DNA of 6,400 bases from contig JAESTY010000067.1 in the NCBI GenBank assembly GCA_016763355.1, positions 1-6,400 on the forward strand. Direction: 5' to 3'. Position 1 is the first letter of the stretch; each line of letters begins with the position of its first letter. The notes under the pieces were generated by a model. The model made no database searches. It was not told the origin of the DNA and saw only the letters and a program-made list of their open reading frames with translations. Below, piece after piece: positions 1-5,356 of this stretch. The position numbers were made by a program, and so were the translations under genes. This DNA is from Immundisolibacteraceae bacterium (lineage in GTDB: Bacteria; Pseudomonadota; Gammaproteobacteria; Immundisolibacterales; Immundisolibacteraceae).

Positions 1-293
1 CCAATGAAATCCGCCCCAAGAGTAAACGCCTGCGCCAGGCCATCCGGTGAGGGTTGCTCCACATAACTTATCTCCAGCCCCCATTGGCTTCCATCGCCCA
101 ATAATTGCTCATAAGCAGGGACCGACCTTGGGTCCGAAATCACCAATATTTGCTGAATACCTGCCTGCATCAAGGTACACAACGGATAATAAACCATTGG
201 TTTGTCATACACCGGCAACAACTGCTTGCTGACGGTCAGGGTTAACGGATGCAACCGGGTACCAGAGCCGCCGGCGAGAATAATTCCTTTCAA
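1..293 (-). CDS. rmlA: Glucose-1-phosphate thymidylyltransferase (N-terminal part, runs off the left edge)
   Basis: This enzyme couples dTTP and glucose 1-phosphate to give dTDP-glucose, the first step to dTDP-L-rhamnose and related deoxysugars used in LPS and exopolysaccharides; it acts in the cytoplasm. Translating the minus strand gives 97 residues. They begin MKGIILAGGSGTRLHP, the nucleotide-binding signature with the G-x-G-T-R loop at residues 8-13. SKQLLPVYDKPM follows at 22-33, then LLGDGSQWG (64-72) and QPSPDGLAQAF (80-90), all hallmark RmlA blocks. The family is usually about 290 residues, so roughly two thirds lies outside the window. The start is TTG at 291-293: family members begin exactly at MKGIILAGG, and a GAGGA ribosome site sits 7 nt upstream. 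It is transcribed divergently from gatB. Its presence suggests that other rml genes lie further left, outside the window. Confidence 0.95.
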   Translation of the reverse strand, partial: MKGIILAGGSGTRLHPLTLTVSKQLLPVYDKPMVYYPLCTLMQAGIQQILVISDPRSVPAYEQLLGDGSQWGLEISYVEQPSPDGLAQAFTLGADFI

Positions 294-300
294 ACTAGTT

Positions 301-305
301 TCCTC
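301..305 (-). promoter_or_regulatory. Ribosome binding site that fixes the TTG start of rmlA
   Basis: On the minus strand GAGGA lies 7 nt before the TTG codon at 293-291. No ATG or GTG is needed, because the conserved RmlA N-terminus begins exactly at this TTG. The site therefore decides the start. Confidence 0.75.
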
Positions 306-414
306 AGCTAAATTTGACGCCTATTCTACCGCTGCCTGACCGGGGTTACGTCGCGATAGAAAACCGATTTCGTTGAAATCAACAGCTCAGATCATATTCC
401 GGCCGATGCGAGCG

Positions 415-420
415 TATAAT
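415..420 (+). promoter_or_regulatory. Possible -10 box for gatB
   Basis: A perfect TATAAT lies in the 189-bp divergent rmlA/gatB intergenic region, about 60 bp upstream of the gatB ATG. That would give a leader of roughly 55 nt. No good -35 hexamer is visible 16-18 bp upstream. A TTGAAA at 373-378 is too far away to serve. It is part of a small inverted repeat, GTTGA-AA-TCAAC, at 372-383 that might be an operator or chance. For rmlA on the other strand, TAGAAT (complement of 323-328) is a weaker -10 candidate, also without a clear -35. The sequence shows the hexamers; promoter activity is inference. Confidence 0.35.
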
Positions 421-471
421 CAACCACAGTTTTTACACCCTTATTTTTCAGCATGTTTACCCTTTACTACC

Positions 472-476
472 GAGGA
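472..476 (+). promoter_or_regulatory. gatB ribosome binding site
   Basis: GAGGA lies 6 nt upstream of the ATG at 483 and supports that start. The resulting N-terminus, MEWEAVIGLEIHVQL, matches the usual GatB start. Confidence 0.75.
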
Positions 477-482
477 TAGCCA

Positions 483-1934
483 ATGGAATGGGAGGCAGTT
501 ATTGGCCTTGAAATCCACGTTCAACTGACCTGTTGCCAGAGTAAGCTTTTCTCAGGCGCTGCAACCGCTTATGGCGCACCAGCAAATAGCCAGGCCTCCC
601 CAGTAGACCTTGCACTACCCGGTGTGCTGCCAGTGCTCAACCGCGAGCCGGTCGAGGCAGCCATTAAACTGGGTTTAGCCATTGATGCTCAGATTGACCA
701 GCGTTCTATCTTCGCCCGCAAAAACTATTTCTACCCGGACCTGCCCAAAGGCTACCAAATTAGTCAGTTTGAGCAGCCCATTGTTTATCAAGGTCACATC
801 GATATTACTCTGACCAATGGCGAGCACAAACGGATTGGCGTCACCCGTGCCCATCTTGAGGAAGACGCCGGTAAATCAGACCATAACGGCTTTGGTGATC
901 AGACCGGGATAGACCTCAACCGCTCTGGTACACCGCTGCTGGAAATCGTTTCCGAACCCGACTTACGCTCAGCAGCCCAGGCAGTTGCCTACCTGAAAAA
1001 AATTCACTCCCTGGTTCGATATCTGGAGATCAGCGATGGCAATATGCAGGAAGGCTCATTCCGCTGCGACGCCAATGTCTCGGTGCGGCCAAGGGGCCAG
1101 CAGGAGCTTGGTACACGCACAGAATGTAAAAACATTAACTCGTTCCGATTTGTCGAAAAAGCCATCAACCACGAGATCGCCCGGCAGATAGAACTGATCG
1201 AAGATGGCGGTAGGGTGGTTCAGGAAACCCGTCTCTACGATTCAGATCGTGACGAAACCCGATCAATGCGAAGCAAGGAGGAGGCTTTTGATTACCGCTA
1301 CTTTCCGGATCCTGACCTGCTACCGGTGGTCATCAACGACCAGTGGATTACCGACGTTGCTGCCACCCTACCTGAACTACCCGAAGCAAAAATAGCCCGA
1401 CTGATTGCCGAATTATCGATAAAACCTGAAGATGCAGAACAGCTGGCCAGCAGTCGTGAACTGGCTAACTATTTCGAGGCCTCAGTTGCAGCATTTGGTG
1501 AACAACCTCAAACCACCGCCAACTGGATTACCGGGGAATTGCTGGGCCGTCTCAACAAAGCCTCGATCACCATTAGCCAATGTTCGGTTAGCCCAGAACA
1601 GCTTGCAGGCCTGGTCACTCAGATTGCCAACAACACCATTTCCGGCAAAATCGGCAAAGAAGTGTTCGCTGGAATGTGGGATGGCGATGGCGATGCGCTG
1701 GAGATTATCGAGGCTCGTGGGTTGAAGCAGATCACCGACAGCAGCGAACTCGAAGCACTGGTCGCTCAGGTAATTAGCGACAACCCAGACCAGGTGGCCG
1801 AGTTTCGTGGTGGCAAAGAGAAAATACTCGGCTTCTTTGTCGGTCAAATCATGAAACAGACCCGGGGTAAGGCCAATCCGGGAAAAATTAACAACATGCT
1901 ACGTGAAAAACTTGCTGCATACCCCACCCCCTAA
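483..1934 (+). CDS. gatB: Asp-tRNA(Asn)/Glu-tRNA(Gln) amidotransferase subunit B
   Basis: GatB is the tRNA-binding and kinase subunit of the cytoplasmic GatCAB complex. The complex turns misacylated Asp-tRNA(Asn) and/or Glu-tRNA(Gln) into Asn-tRNA(Asn)/Gln-tRNA(Gln), using ammonia released by GatA. The 483-residue product has the usual family length. Visible blocks are VIGLEIHVQL (6-15, with E10 and H12 in the cradle-domain active site), FARKNYFYPDLPKGYQ (77-92), RAHLEEDAGKS (122-132), the family signature DLNRSGTPLLEIVSEPD (144-160), EGSFRCDANVSVRP (190-203) and ETRSMRSKEEAFDYRYFPDPD (258-278). The C-terminal YqeY-like helical domain ends in GFFVGQIMKQTRGKANP. No defect is visible. gatB is normally next to gatC and gatA, but here rmlA lies divergently upstream and a polysaccharide gene downstream, so gatA/gatC must be elsewhere. 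Confidence 0.98.
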   Translation: MEWEAVIGLEIHVQLTCCQSKLFSGAATAYGAPANSQASPVDLALPGVLPVLNREPVEAAIKLGLAIDAQIDQRSIFARKNYFYPDLPKGYQISQFEQPIVYQGHIDITLTNGEHKRIGVTRAHLEEDAGKSDHNGFGDQTGIDLNRSGTPLLEIVSEPDLRSAAQAVAYLKKIHSLVRYLEISDGNMQEGSFRCDANVSVRPRGQQELGTRTECKNINSFRFVEKAINHEIARQIELIEDGGRVVQETRLYDSDRDETRSMRSKEEAFDYRYFPDPDLLPVVINDQWITDVAATLPELPEAKIARLIAELSIKPEDAEQLASSRELANYFEASVAAFGEQPQTTANWITGELLGRLNKASITISQCSVSPEQLAGLVTQIANNTISGKIGKEVFAGMWDGDGDALEIIEARGLKQITDSSELEALVAQVISDNPDQVAEFRGGKEKILGFFVGQIMKQTRGKANPGKINNMLREKLAAYPTP

Positions 1935-2242
1935 CAGCCCTCTGTAGCGTACATTCGCAATGATTTTCTCCTCAATAACATTTCTCTACTTCTACCTGCC
2001 CACCGTTCTTTTGCTATATGCGCTCTCTAACCAAAAATTTAGAAATCTGACCCTACTTTTAGCCAGCCTATTTTTTTATGCCTGGGGCGAAGGGTTTTAT
2101 GTAGGTGTAATGATTTTTTCAATTTTGGTCAATTATTTTTTCGGGATTTTAATCGCTAGATCAACAACCCAAAAAAACTCTAAGATGCTCCTTACTATAG
2201 GAATCTCTCTAAATCTTATAATTCTTGGGGCCTTTAACCAAG

Positions 2243-2267
2243 TGTCCAGGAAAACGGGGGAGGATCA
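2243..2267. repeat. Possible IS3-family terminal inverted repeat (solo end)
   Basis: These 25 bp start with TGTCCAGGAAAACGGGGG and end in GATCA. They sit exactly between the MBOAT fragment and the IS5 transposase fragment. The layout (TGTC, purine-rich middle, a G run, then ...CA) resembles, from memory, the right terminal repeat of IS2-like elements in the IS3 family. On that reading the outer tip is at 2267 and the element's interior, once on the left, has been deleted. No partner repeat is present, so this is only a proposal. Confidence 0.3.
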
Positions 2268-2388
2268 GTTTGGTTATCGTAAGACCCGTTACCGGGGTAT
2301 TAATAAGTACGGTGCTCAGCTGTTTTCGCTATTTGCACTGGCCAATCTGTATCAGGTCAGGAAACAGCTATTAGCGACACTAGGATAG
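2266..2388 (+). pseudogene. IS5-family transposase, C-terminal fragment
   Basis: The last 40 codons read QFGYRKTRYRGINKYGAQ, then LFSLFALANLYQVRKQLLATLG and the stop. This is the C-terminal end of IS5-group DDE transposases, which in E. coli IS5 runs, from memory, RQFGFVKARYKGLLKN...LFTLANLFRAD. The fragment begins just after the catalytic glutamate region, so the D and D of the DDE triad are missing, and probably the E too. It is in frame with the upstream MBOAT fragment, apparently by chance. No start codon or ribosome site of its own is visible. Complete members have about 320-340 residues. Confidence 0.8.
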
Positions 2389-2396
2389 GTGGGTCT

Positions 2397-2422
2397 AATA
2401 ACCGGGAATGTAGCCGGTTATT
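2397..2422. repeat. Perfect 9-bp hairpin in the IS5 3' tail
   Basis: AATAACCGG (2397-2405) and CCGGTTATT (2414-2422) are perfect inverse complements around an 8-nt loop, starting 8 nt after the transposase stop. No long T run follows on the plus strand, so a classical Rho-independent terminator is not clear. It could still block read-through between the converging transcription units here, or be structural DNA of the element. Confidence 0.6.
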
Positions 2423-2470
2423 GAAATAACACAGTAAAAAACAGTCCATTTAGGTAAATTGACATGAGAT

Positions 2471-2487
2471 TAGATCATCTTGATCTA
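2471..2487. repeat. Perfect 7-bp inverted repeat near the IS5 right end
   Basis: TAGATCA (2471-2477) and TGATCTA (2481-2487) are perfect inverse complements around TCT, 20-25 bp inside the terminal repeat. The position suits a subterminal transposase-binding or structural site. It also contains two GATC sites, the Dam methylation sequence that controls some transposons. Any function is inference. Confidence 0.45.
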
Positions 2488-2501
2488 CAGCAGGGGGTTT
2501 T

Positions 2502-3497
2502 TCAGACCTTCCCTAACAACTTAGCCATCCTTTCTGTCTGATGATTAAGAGTAAAATTTTTATTTAATAAACGCTCTCTTCCTCGCCCACCCATACGAAG
2601 ACGCAGATCTGGGTTAGCCGCCAATTCCAAAATAGCGGAACACCATTTTTCATGGCCTAACACTATAAAACCCGTATCCCTATCAGCAACCATATGTTGG
2701 TTCACGCCCGCCGCATCCGTTACAACCGGCAATCCCGCAGCCATGTATTGCAATACCTTTAACCCGCACTTGCCGCGGGTCCAAGGATTATCAATCATCG
2801 GAGCTATCGCAATTTGTGCCGTCGCCAGCGCGACAACCTCTATCTGCTCACTCCAGTCCACCCTAAGCTGAGGCATTTTTAAATCTGACAATTCAAAATC
2901 AGCAACTATTTTAAGTCGAAAATCTGAACACAATTCCGCGAGTTCATTCAACACCGGGCGCAATGTTTCAAGATACTTCCCGGTCGACCGGCTACCGATC
3001 CATACTAAATCTATGGTGCCTGCATCGCTACGCTTATGCCCAGCAGCTAGATACTTAGCTTCATCAACGACTGTCGGCATCAAATACGTGCCATGATTTA
3101 TGCCACCGGCCATTTCAGCTAGAAAAGAATTTCCCGCCCACACTTGATCACTCGCCTTTACGATACGAGCAAACCGCCGGTATCGCATGCTTGATGGTTC
3201 GCCATTACTGGCCAGGAAAATTGCATCATCGAAATCGAAAATAAGTCGACGCGCTACTTTCCGCAACACCCAGGTGGTCAGCGGACCAAAGGTTTTCCGC
3301 AGCACTAAAACAACATCGGCTTTGGCCGCGGCCGCTAGCATCTGTCGACGCCTGGCTCCTCCCCGTCCAACAGCCAGGATGTCTATTTGCCAACCACCCT
3401 GTTCAATACCACTGACAAACTGTCCAGCCCTATAGCGTGTAGAACTACCATCGCTATCCTTGGCAATTACAAGTAATCGACGTTTAGTTTTATCCAT
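2502..3497 (-). CDS. Family 4 glycosyltransferase, 3' end altered by IS5 insertion
   Basis: A cytosolic or membrane-peripheral GT-B transferase that probably adds one sugar to a lipid-linked or core glycan; donor and acceptor cannot be read. The chosen start is ATG at 3495-3497 (331 residues), with GGA 6 nt upstream. A GTG at 3530 would add 11 residues but has no ribosome site. Seen in order: RRLLVIAK near the N-terminus, STRYRAGQF (19-27), FDFDDAIF (87-94), LVWIGS (164-169) opening the second domain, then PWTRGKCGLKVLQYMAAGLPVV (238-259) and GVNQHMVADRDTGF in the sugar-nucleotide site. Gln stands where many GT4 enzymes have the second Glu of EX7E, as seems common in the KCGxKxLQYM subgroup. 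The last three codons (GKV) and the TGA lie within or at the IS5 end, so the native C-terminus is lost, probably only a short tail. It is divergent from the methyltransferase gene. Confidence 0.88.
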   Translation of the reverse strand: MDKTKRRLLVIAKDSDGSSTRYRAGQFVSGIEQGGWQIDILAVGRGGARRRQMLAAAAKADVVLVLRKTFGPLTTWVLRKVARRLIFDFDDAIFLASNGEPSSMRYRRFARIVKASDQVWAGNSFLAEMAGGINHGTYLMPTVVDEAKYLAAGHKRSDAGTIDLVWIGSRSTGKYLETLRPVLNELAELCSDFRLKIVADFELSDLKMPQLRVDWSEQIEVVALATAQIAIAPMIDNPWTRGKCGLKVLQYMAAGLPVVTDAAGVNQHMVADRDTGFIVLGHEKWCSAILELAANPDLRLRMGGRGRERLLNKNFTLNHQTERMAKLLGKV

Positions 3498-3652
3498 CCC
3501 TATTCCACTGATCAGTAAATCTCCACTCACAATGCCATGGTCATGGAACTAAAGAGCCACATATCACCCAATGACAATCCAAAAACCGCTCAGTACTACC
3601 AAGAAAGCATACAATCTCTTTGACGTCCGCTTCAACATAAAAGGTAGACACA
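3498..3652. other. Divergent intergenic region between the glycosyltransferase and methyltransferase genes
   Basis: The region must hold promoters for both directions unless transcription reads in from elsewhere. A TACAAT at 3610-3615 is a possible -10 box for the rightward genes. On the minus strand, TTGTCA (complement of 3572-3577) could be a -35. Neither has a convincing partner at normal spacing. Open frames here on both strands (61 and 72 codons) show no recognisable protein features. Confidence 0.3.
3641..3644 (+). promoter_or_regulatory. Ribosome binding site supporting the TTG start of the methyltransferase
   Basis: AAGG lies 8 nt upstream of TTG at 3653-3655. An in-frame TAA at 3638-3640 excludes any start further upstream, and the next in-frame ATG is after the SAM-binding motif. 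TTG is therefore the best start. Confidence 0.55.
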
Positions 3653-4300
3653 TTGGACAATTTCGCGATCAGCTGGAGCGAGCTGTACGGTGCTCGCAAG
3701 CAGATACAACAACGATTCAAAAAGATATGGAACCTGCCTATCGCCAAACGATATAGCACAGTTCTTCATCAATACGGACATGATCACGCAACTGTTCTAG
3801 AAATAGGTGCAGGTGATCGAGGTTTGTATCGCCGACTAAAAGACTGGTGGCCTAGCACCGAATACAAAAGCTATGACATCGACCCTAATACCGAACACGA
3901 TTTTCATGATCTGAACGAGATTACCGGAAGCTACGACATTATCTGTATGTTCGAAGTAATTGAACATGTAAGTCCTGAAACAGCAACAGCAATTCTTAAA
4001 AAATGTTACCAGGTGATGTCTCCGGGAGGTCTTTTGTTTATCACCACTCCAAACACTTTTTATCCTCCCAATTATCTACGCGATGCAACCCATATAACCC
4101 CTTGGTGCTACGATGAACTGGGGTCAATCGCACTCATGGCCGGATTCAGTGTAACTAGCCTCTATCGCTTATACACTGACTCACTAATTGGCAAAATTAC
4201 TCACAAGCTAATTTTTTACCCCGTTCACCGAGCGCTCGGTATTGATTTTTCAAAACAAATTATTCTAGTGGCTCATAAGCCAGAAGTGACAAACCTTTGA
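3653..4300 (+). CDS. Class I SAM-dependent methyltransferase
   Basis: A 215-residue cytosolic enzyme that transfers a methyl group from S-adenosylmethionine, here probably to a sugar or lipid-linked glycan given its neighbours; the acceptor atom cannot be told. Motif I is VLEIGAGDRG (48-57), binding SAM. YKSYDID (71-77) carries the acidic residue for the ribose. SYDIICMFEVIEHV (93-106) is the post-motif II block typical of UbiG-like and Methyltransf_11/23 proteins. LKKCYQVMSPGGLLFITTPN (115-134) is motif III. DATHITPWCYDEL (144-156) resembles a common H-x-x-x-W/F-x-x-x-E-L block after the core. The start is TTG. The stop overlaps the start of the next glycosyltransferase gene, so the two are translated from one message. 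G+C content is between the GC-rich flanks and the AT-rich gene that follows. Confidence 0.88.
   Translation: MDNFAISWSELYGARKQIQQRFKKIWNLPIAKRYSTVLHQYGHDHATVLEIGAGDRGLYRRLKDWWPSTEYKSYDIDPNTEHDFHDLNEITGSYDIICMFEVIEHVSPETATAILKKCYQVMSPGGLLFITTPNTFYPPNYLRDATHITPWCYDELGSIALMAGFSVTSLYRLYTDSLIGKITHKLIFYPVHRALGIDFSKQIILVAHKPEVTNL
4283..4289 (+). promoter_or_regulatory. Possible ribosome binding site for the family 2 glycosyltransferase
   Basis: GAAGTGA, inside the end of the methyltransferase gene, lies 7 nt before TTG at 4297 and partly matches the anti-Shine-Dalgarno complement. With the TTGA overlap, translational coupling (re-initiation) is a likely alternative or addition. Confidence 0.4.
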
Positions 4301-5277
4301 ATAGTATTTCAATTATTATTGTATCTTGGAATACCCAGGAATTAACTCTTAAATGCTTACAAAGTATTTATACATCTTTCAATAAAACTGAAGCAATAAT
4401 AATTGAAATTATTGTCGTAGATAACAACAGCCACGATGGCACAGAAAACGCTATCAAAAAAGAGTTTTCAAAGGTTCATTTAATTGAAAGCAAAATTAAT
4501 CTTGGTTTCGGAAGAGCTAATAATTTAGGAATAGCGAAAGCCAGCAATGAATTATTGTTTTTCCTGAATAGCGACACGGTGTTACAAGCCAATACACTTC
4601 AACTAATTTTTGATAAATTCAACCAACCTAATTACCCAGGAATACTCGGACGTAAATTAATTGAGCCAGATGGAAGTATTCAAAAATCAGTTCGCGGTTA
4701 TCCTAATTTTCAAGCTTTTTTATATAGCGACACCATCTTCAGATTATTGCCTAATTTAAAAAAATATTATTCCGCATACAGACAAAAAGAGTTTGATTTC
4801 TCTAAGGAAAAGTCCGTCGAAACGGTAATGGGTGCAGCGATGCTTATCCCAAAAAAAATAATTGATCAAGTCGGTGGGTTTGATCCACGATTCTTCATGT
4901 ATTTTGAAGAAGTCGATTTATGCCACCGAATCCGCGACGCGGGATTTCCCGTTTTATACACTCCAGAAATTGTCGTCACCCATATTGGCGGAGCTAGCTC
5001 ATCTCAAGCTCGCTCCAAAATGCATCTCATCTATCGACAAAGCATGTTTTCTTACTTTCGAAAACACCATGGTAAGCTTAAGACTACTTTTTTCTCTATA
5101 GCATTCAAGCCACTGTTTCTAGTTCAAACTGTGACCACTGTAGTCATTTATGGGGTCAAATCAATTATTACCAAATTCCTACTACTTGACGAAGCTAGAA
5201 CCAAGAAATATACAAAACGTTATAAAGTTAAAATGAATTTTTTAACTCATGACCTATTCTCGTTCCTTAAAAGCTAA
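4297..5277 (+). CDS. Family 2 glycosyltransferase (rhamnosyltransferase-like)
   Basis: A 326-residue GT-A enzyme that moves a nucleotide-activated sugar, plausibly rhamnose given rmlA in the window, onto a growing glycan on the inner face of the inner membrane. Visible parts are SIIIVSWNTQELTLKCLQSI (5-24), IIVVDNNSHDGT (38-49) binding the nucleotide, NLGFGRANNLGI (68-79), FFLNSDTVL (88-96) with the metal-binding DxD-like NSD, GAAMLIPKKIIDQVGGFDPRFF (179-200), and FEEVDLCHRIRDAGF (203-217) with the catalytic acidic region. This is the WbbL/RfbF-type pattern. A hydrophobic stretch near 264-297 may attach it to the membrane. The start is TTG, overlapping the methyltransferase stop as TTGA; the conserved beta strand begins at residue 4, so little can be missing. 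The gene is clearly AT-rich compared with gatB and the carbamoyltransferase, which suggests horizontal origin. It converges on the next gene. Confidence 0.9.
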   Translation: MNSISIIIVSWNTQELTLKCLQSIYTSFNKTEAIIIEIIVVDNNSHDGTENAIKKEFSKVHLIESKINLGFGRANNLGIAKASNELLFFLNSDTVLQANTLQLIFDKFNQPNYPGILGRKLIEPDGSIQKSVRGYPNFQAFLYSDTIFRLLPNLKKYYSAYRQKEFDFSKEKSVETVMGAAMLIPKKIIDQVGGFDPRFFMYFEEVDLCHRIRDAGFPVLYTPEIVVTHIGGASSSQARSKMHLIYRQSMFSYFRKHHGKLKTTFFSIAFKPLFLVQTVTTVVIYGVKSIITKFLLLDEARTKKYTKRYKVKMNFLTHDLFSFLKS

Positions 5278-5356
5278 TCAGCCAGAAAAAAACATTGATA
5301 CCACTCTAAATACTTACGGATTAACTCATAAAAAACTTTCTACTAGCTACTATTCT
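5278..5356. other. Convergent intergenic region without a visible terminator
   Basis: These 79 AT-rich bases separate two converging genes. I find only short A and T runs and no GC-rich stem followed by T, so no Rho-independent terminator can be supported. The AT-rich stretch ends abruptly at the start of the GC-richer carbamoyltransferase sequence, which may mark a recombination boundary. Confidence 0.4.

Larger units (their letters stand above)
1960..2388 (+). pseudogene. Truncated MBOAT (AlgI-type) O-acyltransferase, 5' fragment fused in frame to IS debris
   Basis: The first ~94 codons (to about 2242) are the N-terminus of a membrane-bound O-acyltransferase of the AlgI/PatA group, which moves acyl (usually acetyl) groups onto exported polysaccharides. 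MIFSSITFLYFYLPT and the block LLLASLFFYAWGE (32-44) are diagnostic. Hydrophobic segments lie near residues 7-22, 28-42, 47-66 and 77-92. Full-length members have about 460-520 residues, with a catalytic His far downstream, so the enzyme cannot work. From about codon 95 the frame runs into insertion-sequence sequence and stops at 2386-2388, making a 142-residue chimera. It starts 25 bp after gatB without a clear Shine-Dalgarno sequence. The start was chosen because AlgI proteins begin this way. The DNA is distinctly more AT-rich than gatB, suggesting separate acquisition. No downstream half of the gene is found in the window. Confidence 0.85.
2268..2512 (+). mobile_element. IS5-family insertion sequence remnant (3' end with right terminal repeat)
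   Basis: This is the last part of an IS5-family element (E. coli IS5-like group): the C-terminal transposase codons, a non-coding tail of about 124 bp, and a right end. Read inward from 2512 that end is GGAAGGTCTGAAAAACCCCC. E. coli IS5 ends begin GGAAGGTGCGAA, from memory, so the tip matches the group well. The 4 bp just outside, CTAA at 2513-2516, fit the YTAR target preference of IS5. The left end and most of the transposase are absent, so the element cannot move by itself and no duplicate target site can be checked. Two perfect inverted repeats lie in the tail (2397-2422 and 2471-2487). Confidence 0.8.

Noticed and set aside
453..479. Eight-codon open frame (MFTLYYRG) just upstream of gatB, a possible leader peptide
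   Set aside because: It has no Shine-Dalgarno sequence, no run of regulatory codons and no attenuator-like hairpin. Its end simply overlaps the gatB ribosome site.
1482..1847. 121-codon open frame antisense to gatB
   Set aside because: It lies wholly inside conserved GatB coding sequence, with low-quality composition and no ribosome site; it is a shadow frame.
3541..3759. Overlapping small frames on both strands in the divergent gap (72 codons minus; 61 codons plus at 3571-3756)
   Set aside because: Both overlap the methyltransferase N-terminus. They lack a recognisable domain or a ribosome site, and the SAM-methyltransferase frame explains the DNA better.
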